Positions 1 to 8,446 of a stretch of DNA of 64,000 nucleotides are shown in pieces (position 1 is the first letter of the stretch; the number at the start of each line of letters is the position of its first letter). This DNA is from Alphaproteobacteria bacterium (GTDB lineage Bacteria; Pseudomonadota; Alphaproteobacteria; Rhodospirillales; Casp-alpha2): assembly GCA_024279135.1 (NCBI GenBank), contig JAJRRU010000019.1:1-64000 (forward strand), in the 5' to 3' direction. A program made the translations under genes and the position numbers. The notes below the pieces were generated by a model. That model was not told the origin of the DNA. It saw only the letters and a program-made list of their open reading frames with translations, and searched no databases.

Positions 1-1
1 G

Positions 2-805
2 TCAGGATGGAAGCCTCTCCAAGTCACAGACCAGCGTCCGGACCCGGTATTCCTCGTCGGTTTTCCGCGTTCCGGTACCACGTTGCTGGATACCATCTTG
101 CGAAGCCACCGCGATATTGATGTCGTCGAGGAAATGCCAACCGTCGAGATTATGCAAAATGCCCTGGAAAAGTTGCCCGGGGGAGACCCGCAGGGTCTGG
201 TAAATATCGAGCCGGTCCATTTGGCTGAGTTGCGCCAGGTCTATTTTACTGAGTTGGATAAACACCTGGACCCTGGCAATCGAGCAGCTATCATTGTCGA
301 TAAATTACCGCTGAACGCTATTGAGGCGGGAATGATCCATCGGATTTTCCCACGTGCCCGTTTCCTGTTCGTCCTGCGCCACCCATGCGACTGTGTGCTG
401 AGTTGTTTTATGCAACATTTTACGATCAACGATGCCATAGCGAATTTTTTGGATATGGATGATACGGCCCGTTTATATGATAAGGCGATGACGCTTTGGC
501 AGCAGTACCAGGATCTGTTGCCGTTGAAGGTTCATACGATACGCTATGAGAACCTGATAGAAACGCTTGATGAAACGATGATCCCACTGCTGAATTTTCT
601 GGACCTCGATTGGGACGACGATATCAGAAATTATGTTGATACGGCCTATCGCCGAGGTAAGATTAACACTCCGAGTTACAATCAGGTTACCCAACCACTA
701 TACACACGAGCTCAGGGGCGCTGGAAACGATATCGCAAGCACATGAAGCCGGTATTACCAACCCTAATGCCGTGGGCACGACATTTTGGATATGATGAGA
801 AATAA
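2..805 (+). CDS. Sulfotransferase, C-terminal part of a probable TPR-sulfotransferase (5' end outside window)
   Basis: The frame is open from base 2, so the gene begins before the window; a TTG at 83 lies inside the nucleotide-binding loop and cannot be the true start. The visible part begins with FLVGFPRSGTTLLDT, the 5'-phosphosulfate-binding P-loop of PAPS-dependent sulfotransferases. About 90 residues later comes LRHPCDCVLSC, the Arg/Ser 3'-phosphate-binding motif. The tail (YENLI, FLDLDW, YNQVTQPLYTRAQGRW) is typical of the Sulfotransfer_3-like domain usually found behind TPR repeats in proteobacteria. The enzyme should move sulfate from PAPS to a hydroxyl or tyrosine; the acceptor is unknown. 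It belongs to a different sulfotransferase subtype from the eight that follow, with a normal-length gap between the two PAPS motifs. The TPR part is inferred from family habit and is not visible. Confidence 0.85.
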   Translation, partial: SGWKPLQVTDQRPDPVFLVGFPRSGTTLLDTILRSHRDIDVVEEMPTVEIMQNALEKLPGGDPQGLVNIEPVHLAELRQVYFTELDKHLDPGNRAAIIVDKLPLNAIEAGMIHRIFPRARFLFVLRHPCDCVLSCFMQHFTINDAIANFLDMDDTARLYDKAMTLWQQYQDLLPLKVHTIRYENLIETLDETMIPLLNFLDLDWDDDIRNYVDTAYRRGKINTPSYNQVTQPLYTRAQGRWKRYRKHMKPVLPTLMPWARHFGYDEK

Positions 806-942
806 TTTTTCTAGGAATGTGCAGATTCTGAAGAAGAATAAATTATGAGCAGAGTAGACTGGACTGGCACGTAAACATATCTGTAAACCATTGAGCGGAT
901 GAAAATTATATATACATCAAACCTAGTACCTGGCAATAAATA

Positions 943-3570
943 ATGACCATCCAGCAAGCCCTTGAGCTTGGCCTGCAACACCATTCGGCTGGCCGCCTGT
1001 CTGAGGCCGAGAATATCTATAAACAGATATTGCAAAACGATCCCAAACAATCCACTGCCCTGCATTTGCTGGGTGTAATCGCTTATCAAGTGGGAAAATA
1101 CCAAACCGCCGTTGAACTAATCACAAAAGCCATCACCATCAACCCAGACTTTGCCGAGGCCCATAACAATTTGGGCAATGTATTTATGGAACAGGGAAAA
1201 CTGGAGGAGGCGGCTGAAAATTATCACAATGCGCTTACCATCAACTCGGATTTTGCCGAAGCATATTGTAATTTAGGCAATGCGCTTAAAAAATTGGACA
1301 GGCTGGAAGAAGCCAACACCCGTTATCGAGAAGCCATTGCAATTAATCCAAAATTTGCCGAGGCACACAATAATTTGGGCATTGTGTATAAGGGACAAGG
1401 AAAACTGGAAGACGCTACAGCAAGTTATCAACGTGCCCTGAGCATTAGGTCTGATTTCACTGAGGCGCACAACAATCTGGGTATAGCCCTTAAAGAGCAA
1501 GGGCGTATGGAAGACGCCGCGGCGAGTTATAATCGCGCCCTGAACATCAGACCTGAATTTGCCGAAGCACACTATAATCTTGGCAATGTGTACAGGGAGC
1601 AAAAGAAATATGACAAGGCCGCGGCGCGTTATCACAAGGCCGTCACCATCAAACCTACATTCGCCGAGGCTCACAGTAACCTTGGCATTGCATATAAAGA
1701 ATTGGGCAAGTTGGCTGATGCCGTAATACATTATCGTCAGGCATTGAGCATTGCGCCTGATACAATCGACATTCTTTGTAATCTGGGCATAGCACTCAAG
1801 GATCTAGGAAAACTTGATGAAGCGGAGATTTGTTATCGACGGGCTCTGGCTATCGATCCTGAAAGCGCCCAAGTGTATAGTAATCTTGGCAACGTGCTTA
1901 AGGAACAGGGGAATTTGCATGAGGCCGTGGAAAGCTATCACAAAGCACTGATTATCAAGCCGGATTATGCAGTCGCTTGTTTCAATCTGGCAAATATTTA
2001 TAAGGATATGGGAAAACTGGATGAAGCCGTGGCAGGATATCAAAAAGCCATCGTACTGGAGCCAGATAACGCTGAGGCATGGAATAATCTGAAATTTTAC
2101 ACCAAGGCTCATCAATATACCAAATTCGGTGGTGATTGCGCGCGAGGCGTTGAGCTGGAAGGATTGAATAACGCTGCCCGCGCCACTGTCAATTACGCCA
2201 TTCATCAATCTTTCCTTGCCGGGGACAATTCCAGCGAGGCGGACGAAAACTATCAAAAAATCATCGCAGCCTTGCCCTCTATGGCCGAGCAGACTATCAC
2301 CATTAACGATGGGGCAGGTTACGGGGGTGAGGAAACGGCATCTTGTTTGCCCGATAGAGTGGTTGCCTTGTTGCAATACGGGCGCAGCGGGACAGGTCTG
2401 ATCCATAGCCTGGTTGACGGCCACCCGGAAATTTCAACACTGCCCGGGGTATACCTGCGCGGTTATTTTAATGCTGGTGTATGGGACAGGCTCTCACTCG
2501 ATGGCTGGCGGGGACTGGCGGAGAGATTTGCAGACGAATTCGCCGTTCTGTTCGATGCGCGGGCCTCGAACCCCATTCCCAGTCGACTGGGCGAACAGGC
2601 TTATTTTATGGGTAAGAGCGAAGGCATGACATCGGTTGGTATTAACCGCGATGAGTTCCTATCCCTCGACAGGGCGGCGTTTTGCGAAGCGGCGTCGGGC
2701 CTGATGAAAGACATGAAGAGCATCGATCCTCTGTCGTTTCTGATGGTTGTTCATGCTGCCTTTGAAGAGGTGAGGCGGATGGGCGAACAGTCGGGCACTG
2801 ATAAGCATCTATGTTTTTATCACATTCATAATCCCGATGATTTCGCGATGCCCAACTTCCTGCGTTATGGTGTTGATGCCCGATTATTATTGATGGTCCG
2901 TGAGCCCATTGCGAATTGTGAATCATTGCTGCGTCTCAGTTTCAGGGAAAACAATAATATCTATGACAGGTGTGTGTTTCGTATTCTTGAAGTATTATTC
3001 GCCATGGATCAAATGGCGTTCCGAATGCGCGAAACGATCGGGGTTCGCCTCGAAGACCTCAAAGCCCGACCGAAGGTGACCCTCAGTAGCTTGTGTGCCT
3101 GGCTGGAGGTCGATCATTCCCCGACCTTATATGAGATGACGGCGCAGGATAAAAAATGGTGGGGTGATCCGTCTAGCCCAGATTACACCAAGGACAGGGC
3201 CATGTCACCATTTGGTGAACCTGTGAGGAAGCATTCCGTTGAAACCATACTGGGCGAGAAAGACAGGTTTATTCTGGCAACGCTTTTTTATCCGTTTAGC
3301 GTCCGTTTCGGATATCGGGAACCTGATGCAGGACAGTTTCAGAAGGATTTATACGAAATCCGGCCCCTACTTGACCATATGCTGGAATTCGAGAAGACAA
3401 TTGCCGTGCGTTTGACTATCGATCATGACTTATTCAGGCAAAATGGTACATATCAGTTGTTTCGTGCTGGCCTTGTTGAACGCTGGCAAACCCTCGACGA
3501 GTTCGGGGATTACCCAAACATGCTGAACCCGCTGGCCATACATGAAGACGAGGAACATCAAATTAATTGA
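943..3570 (+). CDS. TPR protein with divergent sulfotransferase domain (11 TPR units)
   Basis: 875 residues. Residues 1-385 are about eleven 34-residue TPR units of the AEAHNNLGN type. The C-terminal half has a sulfotransferase-like P-loop (YGRSGTG, residues 480-485) followed by HSLVDGHPEISTLPG. A second PAPS-type motif, VREPIANCES (652-661), has Arg and Ser eight residues apart as in classical sulfotransferases. A family signature KKWWGDPSSPDY starts at 737. The gap between P-loop and Arg/Ser motif (about 170 residues) is roughly twice the classical one. The ATG at 943 is fixed by an in-frame TAA at 937-939; no clear Shine-Dalgarno is visible. This protein lacks the 15-20 residue leader seen before TIQQA in its paralogues. 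It converges on the radical SAM gene with a 42-base gap. Sulfotransferase activity is inferred from motifs and acceptor unknown. Confidence 0.8.
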   Translation: MTIQQALELGLQHHSAGRLSEAENIYKQILQNDPKQSTALHLLGVIAYQVGKYQTAVELITKAITINPDFAEAHNNLGNVFMEQGKLEEAAENYHNALTINSDFAEAYCNLGNALKKLDRLEEANTRYREAIAINPKFAEAHNNLGIVYKGQGKLEDATASYQRALSIRSDFTEAHNNLGIALKEQGRMEDAAASYNRALNIRPEFAEAHYNLGNVYREQKKYDKAAARYHKAVTIKPTFAEAHSNLGIAYKELGKLADAVIHYRQALSIAPDTIDILCNLGIALKDLGKLDEAEICYRRALAIDPESAQVYSNLGNVLKEQGNLHEAVESYHKALIIKPDYAVACFNLANIYKDMGKLDEAVAGYQKAIVLEPDNAEAWNNLKFYTKAHQYTKFGGDCARGVELEGLNNAARATVNYAIHQSFLAGDNSSEADENYQKIIAALPSMAEQTITINDGAGYGGEETASCLPDRVVALLQYGRSGTGLIHSLVDGHPEISTLPGVYLRGYFNAGVWDRLSLDGWRGLAERFADEFAVLFDARASNPIPSRLGEQAYFMGKSEGMTSVGINRDEFLSLDRAAFCEAASGLMKDMKSIDPLSFLMVVHAAFEEVRRMGEQSGTDKHLCFYHIHNPDDFAMPNFLRYGVDARLLLMVREPIANCESLLRLSFRENNNIYDRCVFRILEVLFAMDQMAFRMRETIGVRLEDLKARPKVTLSSLCAWLEVDHSPTLYEMTAQDKKWWGDPSSPDYTKDRAMSPFGEPVRKHSVETILGEKDRFILATLFYPFSVRFGYREPDAGQFQKDLYEIRPLLDHMLEFEKTIAVRLTIDHDLFRQNGTYQLFRAGLVERWQTLDEFGDYPNMLNPLAIHEDEEHQIN

Positions 3571-3612
3571 TGAAATTTCTGTATCTCCGTATGGCAGTAC
3601 TGTAACGCTTGG

Positions 3613-6156
3613 TCAGGGAAAATGGATCGGTACGGGTTGTGGAATTTCCTGGCGAATATCCTCAAGCTGGTCGACAGGGTATTTGGCATAATAAAGCAGG
3701 GCATGATCTCTGAAAATGCCGAACTCGTATACAATCGCGGTTTTCTTAATAAACGTTTCAAAATAATGTAGAAAATACTTTTCGGACTTTGGCGTCGTTG
3801 TACCTTGTTTGTATGTCGCCTTGTATTCATTGACATTTTTTCCGAAATATTCAATTTTAGCACCAAATTTCTCCGGGTTCATGAATATTTCTGTTCCCCG
3901 GCAAAGCTGGAATGTGCCCGAATGCACTTGATGGATATTGGCTTTATTGTCATAGATAAATTGCATCGTATCGAATAGCTCATCGGGGGTTTCTGATGGG
4001 AAACCAACGAATGTAAAGATATGATTGACGATCCCGGCTTGTCTGGAATATTGCAAGGTGTTGCGGATGGACTTTAATGATGTCCCCTTGTTGATCAGCT
4101 TCAATACCCTACGATTGCAGGATTCCACTCCCCACAGAACAAATCTGAAACCGGCCTTAAACATTAGTTGCAATGTTTCCAGGTCGAAATCGGCAGATGG
4201 TCTTAACGTACCATAGAAATAAACTTCCATATTCCTGTCGATAATTTTCTGGGAGATTTGTCTCAGCCGTTTTGGTGCAATCATTTCGTCGATAAATTGG
4301 AAATACCGCCGACCGGAAGAGTAATGATGCTCAATTTCATCAATCACTCTATTGACGGAAGCTTCTGAATAAAGGTTTAGCGATCCTTCTTCACAAAAAC
4401 TACACCGTCGCCAATAACATCCTTTTGAAGATAGAATGGGGATGACCACATCATTGGTAAAATATTGCTTCATGTCAAAATCGGAAAAATCCGGATAGGC
4501 GTTGTGATCAAGGTTGCTTGTAACGGGCCTATTTTTTTCCTGTGATTCTGAATTCTTGTAGGAAACCCCTGGAATCGACGTGTCGAATTTTCCAGATTTG
4601 ATAGAGGCCAAAAGGCTGTTGAATGAGGCTTCCCCGGCATCGGTAACGACAAAATCGATAAAGGAATTTTCAATAATCTGATCGGCCAGATTGACCAGTC
4701 CGGCTCCGCCAAACACCATGATTAATTTAGGATATTTTTTCTTGATCTGTCTGGCCAGTAACAAGGAGCATAGAATTTGACTATCGAACAAAATAGAAAA
4801 TCCGATGACATCTGGATCGTCGCGCAGTGCCAAAGTTTCCAGAAAATTCAAGGTATCATCATCCTGTGGATGGTCTCCCAGGCACATTGAATATTGTTGT
4901 GATTTGTGAGTTTTGTGCAGGAGGCTGGCAAACCCTGATGAAACGTTTTGATATTTGTCAATGTTGAAGAAGCTGTCGTTGCTGCCTTTGAAGAGTATGT
5001 CACCTTTTCGCAGTGGATCCAGATCGGGACGTTCATCCCTAGTGAGCATCGAGTGCCATTCAATGTTAAGGTCCATGCAGTTTATCCGGGCATCACCGTA
5101 TTTTTCCAGATACGCTTTCAGGCTGGCAATGCCAAGCGGTGGTGTAATGGGATCAACAAAGGGGCAGAAAAGCAGGTTAGTTTTCAGGCTGTCCAGTTGG
5201 CCGTTCTCAGAAATCAATTGCTCGGCGCTCACGAACTTTTCCTGGTCATGACCGCTGAGGTCGAAAATATAATTTTCGACACGTTTACCCATGGCGGTAT
5301 TCAGGTTTTCACTGGCCATGAGAAAGTCGGGTTTGATCGCCAATGCTTTTTGTAAACATGAGACGGCTTCATCCAGTTTTCCCTGGTCGATGAGTGCGTT
5401 GCCAAGGTTGCTATGGGCATCGGAATAATCAGGGTCGATGGCAATGGCTTTCTGATAACAGGCCACGGCCTCATCAAGATTATTTTGTTCTACCAGAGCA
5501 TTGCCGAGATTATTATGGGCAATGGAATAGTTCGGGTTGCCGGATATGGCCTTTCTGTAGTTTGTAATGGCTTCACTGGATCGCCCCTGATTTTGCAGAA
5601 TAATACTCATGTTCGTCAATGCGACGGCATTGTCCGGTTCAGAATCGAGAGTTTGTTTATACCAATGTGCTGCACTTTCCAGATCCCCGGAGTGGTGGCA
5701 CATTATAGCCCGTTGCAAAGCACCCTCGGTGCTGTCGGTGCCTGATACCGTATTTTTGTGATTGAGAACGGTATGCAAATAATCTGAAATTTTCCTGTTA
5801 TCCGGGTCTATAGCCAATGCTTTGCGCAAGGTTTGTTCGGCATCTTTTACCCGTCCTGTTTGATGGAGCGATATGCCCAGATTGTGGAGCAACAGGGGGT
5901 TATTGTTGATTAACGCGATGGCATGTTCAAATTGTTCAATGGCCAGATCATGACGATTGATCCGTTGGGCAATGACCCCGAGCAGATTTCTTGTATCGAT
6001 ATGATCAGGTTCTGCCTGGATAATGGCCGTACACACCTTGTCGGCATCCTCAAAGCGTTCGGCATTAAAATGTTCAACCGCATTGGCGTATGCCTGTTCC
6101 ACAGTGAGTGGCTGTTGATTGTTCGCCGGATTATTAGTTGTTTCGCTATTGGTCAT
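3613..6156 (-). CDS. TPR protein with B12-binding and radical SAM domains
   Basis: 847 residues from ATG at 6156, which follows GAAGAGAAAT; a TTG five codons upstream is possible but less likely. About seven or eight TPR units occupy residues 1-290, interrupted by a linker near 120-140. A cobalamin-binding-like domain follows (LFCPFVDPITPPLGIASLKAY, then VIGFSILFDSQI and a glycine-rich FGGAGLV). The radical SAM core begins at GCYWRRCSFCEEGS with Cys580, Cys585 and Cys588. This spacing is Cx4CxxC rather than the textbook Cx3CxxC. Downstream blocks (FQFIDEMIAP, FRFVLWGVESCNRRVLKLINKG, FTFVGFPSETPDEL) are usual for B12 radical SAM enzymes. Chemistry could be methylation of an unactivated carbon or another radical reaction; the substrate is unknown. 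It is the last gene of the leftward block and is a paralogue of 31635-34214. Confidence 0.85.
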   Translation of the reverse strand: MTNSETTNNPANNQQPLTVEQAYANAVEHFNAERFEDADKVCTAIIQAEPDHIDTRNLLGVIAQRINRHDLAIEQFEHAIALINNNPLLLHNLGISLHQTGRVKDAEQTLRKALAIDPDNRKISDYLHTVLNHKNTVSGTDSTEGALQRAIMCHHSGDLESAAHWYKQTLDSEPDNAVALTNMSIILQNQGRSSEAITNYRKAISGNPNYSIAHNNLGNALVEQNNLDEAVACYQKAIAIDPDYSDAHSNLGNALIDQGKLDEAVSCLQKALAIKPDFLMASENLNTAMGKRVENYIFDLSGHDQEKFVSAEQLISENGQLDSLKTNLLFCPFVDPITPPLGIASLKAYLEKYGDARINCMDLNIEWHSMLTRDERPDLDPLRKGDILFKGSNDSFFNIDKYQNVSSGFASLLHKTHKSQQYSMCLGDHPQDDDTLNFLETLALRDDPDVIGFSILFDSQILCSLLLARQIKKKYPKLIMVFGGAGLVNLADQIIENSFIDFVVTDAGEASFNSLLASIKSGKFDTSIPGVSYKNSESQEKNRPVTSNLDHNAYPDFSDFDMKQYFTNDVVIPILSSKGCYWRRCSFCEEGSLNLYSEASVNRVIDEIEHHYSSGRRYFQFIDEMIAPKRLRQISQKIIDRNMEVYFYGTLRPSADFDLETLQLMFKAGFRFVLWGVESCNRRVLKLINKGTSLKSIRNTLQYSRQAGIVNHIFTFVGFPSETPDELFDTMQFIYDNKANIHQVHSGTFQLCRGTEIFMNPEKFGAKIEYFGKNVNEYKATYKQGTTTPKSEKYFLHYFETFIKKTAIVYEFGIFRDHALLYYAKYPVDQLEDIRQEIPQPVPIHFP

Positions 6157-6193
6157 AATATTTCTCTTCAAATCAGACAGGTTGCGATGGCTG

Positions 6194-8398
6194 TTAATGT
6201 GGCGAACTGATTTTCATTGGTTGTATCATATGGGGATAATCCCCGAATTCGTCAAGAACCCGCCAGCGGTCCATTATACCGGCGCGCAGGAATAAATATG
6301 CCCCGCTGTTCATAAACTGGCTGGGCTCGATGCCTGATTTCTCCGCGATCGCCTTTTCAAAGTTAAACATGCTATCAAACAGGGGCCTGATTTCCTTCAG
6401 GTCTCTTTTAAAACCCGCAGGATCGGCTTCACAGTACCCAAAGCGGACGTTGAAGGGATAAAATAACGTCCGCAGGATAAACTGATCATTATCACTGAAG
6501 ATGGTTCCCGTCTTGCGGGTTGTTGTTGGCGATGGGCCAAAAGGTAACATGGCTTTGGTGACATCATAATCTGGACTGGACGGGTCACCCCACCATTTTT
6601 TACCCTGCGCTGTCATCTGGTATAGAGTCGGGTCATCTTGAATGCCCATCCACCTACATAAACCCTGCATAGATTCTTCGGGGGTGTTTTTCAAATCCTC
6701 GAGACGAATGGCGATTGAATCGTGTATGCGAAAAGCGATCTGGTCGATGGCAAAAAGCATGGCGATTATTTGATTGACCATGTAACGGTATTTATTATCT
6801 CTGAAGGGAAGGCTGAGCCATGACTCACAACTTTGGATTGGTTCGCGAACCATCATGACAAATCGAGCATTCGGGTAATACCGTAAAAAATTGAGTTTGG
6901 CGAAGTCATCGGGATTGTGGATATGATAGAATATTGTGTTTTTGTGATTTTTCGTGCCCATGACATGCTCAAAGGCCCTGTGGGCAATCTGGATAAAAGA
7001 GCCCGGGTCGATGCTGTCCAGACGGCTCATCAACCGTCGTGCTTCGTTACAGAATTCATCGCGGTCTATGGAAAGCACTTCATCACGGTTTTCCCCAACG
7101 GTGGTCATACCTTCTTCATAGCCAAGGTTAGGAGAGTCTTTCTTGAACATGCCGGGGGTGAGTTTGGGAGAGCGAGCATCAAACAATACCGTAAATTCAT
7201 CGACAAATCGTTCTGGCAGTTTTTGCCAGCCTTCGGTTGATATGGTGCGCCACACGTCGTCATTAAAAAAACCACGCAGATAAATGCTCGGCAGACTCGA
7301 AACCTCGGGATGATTGTCGATCAGGCTATGGAGTAACCCTGTTCCGCTACGCCCGAAGTGCAAAAGTGCAACCATTTTTTCTGATAGTCGGGGCGGATTT
7401 ACAAGGCCATCTGATCCATTTTGTATTGATATCTGCTCTTGGGTTTTTGATGGCAAGGCTGCCATGACTTTTTCGGGAAACTGGTTAAATTTATCAGGTC
7501 TGAACCGATCCAGATAGTATTCGATCATGGCAAAGCTGGTAGAGTCGCGGGCGAACTGGCTGAGATTATCCTTGTACGATACGGCTTTGTAGTCGTGCTC
7601 GATTGTCGGGGCGCAGAGGGCCTTGGCGGCGATCTTCAAACCATTCCAGGCATCGGGGTAATCTGGCTGGATTGTAATGGCCTTCTGGTATCTGTAAATG
7701 GCCTGGTCCAGTTCTCCCAGATCAAAATAGGCGATACCTAGATTGTAGCATGCTTCGCTGTAATCGGGTTTGAGGGCGATGGCCTTTTGATAGCTTGCCA
7801 CGGCTTCATTTAGTTTGCCACAGTCCTGAAGTGCATTTCCCAAATTATTATGGGCTTCTGGGTAATCTGGTTTTATGGTGATGGTCGTGCGAAAACTGTT
7901 GATAGCCATGTCCAGTTTGCCAAGTTTTCTGCGCACATTGCCAAGGTTGTAATGTGCCTTGAAATAGTCAGGGTCGAGGTTGATGGCTGTGTTATAGCTA
8001 TTAGTGGCTTCGTTTAGTTTCCCAAGATCCTGGAGGGCAATACCCAAATTATTATGTGCATCAGGATAATCGGGTTGAAGGACTGTCGCCTGATGAAAAT
8101 GATTTGCAGCATCAGGCAGTCTGCCGAGCTTCTTGAGGGCGAGTCCCAGATTATAGTGTGCTTCGGCATATTCTGGTTTGATGTGCAGGGACTTGGCGAT
8201 GAGGTCAGCGGCAATGTCGTACTTGCCTGATTGATAGGCAATAGCCCCCAACAGATGAAGGGCTTCGGCGTTGTTCGGGCTGACTTGTAATATCTGTTGA
8301 TAGATATTCTCGGCTTCCGGCAAGCGGCCCTCTGAATGGTGCTGCATGCCAAGCTCGATAGCTTGTACGATGGTTAACGTTTGTTGCTCATGGGGCAT
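6194..8398 (-). CDS. TPR protein with divergent sulfotransferase domain (7 TPR units)
   Basis: 734 residues, ATG at 8398. Seven TPR units and a capping helix span about residues 8-265. The catalytic half has LHFGRSGTGLLHSLIDNHPE with the P-loop at 349-354, then the family insert EGMTTVGENRDEVLS, HIHNPDDFAKLNFLRY, the Arg/Ser motif VREPIQSCES, VRLEDLK-like IRLEDLK, and GKKWWGDPSSPDY. These agree with PAPS binding, so a sulfotransferase is the best call. It sits 37 bases upstream of the radical SAM gene and 48 bases downstream of the next TPR-sulfotransferase, all on the same strand, so co-transcription is likely. The acceptor cannot be read from sequence. Confidence 0.8.
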   Translation of the reverse strand: MPHEQQTLTIVQAIELGMQHHSEGRLPEAENIYQQILQVSPNNAEALHLLGAIAYQSGKYDIAADLIAKSLHIKPEYAEAHYNLGLALKKLGRLPDAANHFHQATVLQPDYPDAHNNLGIALQDLGKLNEATNSYNTAINLDPDYFKAHYNLGNVRRKLGKLDMAINSFRTTITIKPDYPEAHNNLGNALQDCGKLNEAVASYQKAIALKPDYSEACYNLGIAYFDLGELDQAIYRYQKAITIQPDYPDAWNGLKIAAKALCAPTIEHDYKAVSYKDNLSQFARDSTSFAMIEYYLDRFRPDKFNQFPEKVMAALPSKTQEQISIQNGSDGLVNPPRLSEKMVALLHFGRSGTGLLHSLIDNHPEVSSLPSIYLRGFFNDDVWRTISTEGWQKLPERFVDEFTVLFDARSPKLTPGMFKKDSPNLGYEEGMTTVGENRDEVLSIDRDEFCNEARRLMSRLDSIDPGSFIQIAHRAFEHVMGTKNHKNTIFYHIHNPDDFAKLNFLRYYPNARFVMMVREPIQSCESWLSLPFRDNKYRYMVNQIIAMLFAIDQIAFRIHDSIAIRLEDLKNTPEESMQGLCRWMGIQDDPTLYQMTAQGKKWWGDPSSPDYDVTKAMLPFGPSPTTTRKTGTIFSDNDQFILRTLFYPFNVRFGYCEADPAGFKRDLKEIRPLFDSMFNFEKAIAEKSGIEPSQFMNSGAYLFLRAGIMDRWRVLDEFGDYPHMIQPMKISSPH

Positions 8399-8446
8399 GG
8401 CTTTATTATTTATTGCCAGTTCAGGTAAAATGATTGAGGGTTTGCA

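Noticed and set aside
1273-1731. Antisense open frames throughout the TPR genes
   Set aside because: Reverse-complement of the repeated AEAHNNLG codons gives open frames of similar repetitive sequence; all lie wholly inside well-supported genes.
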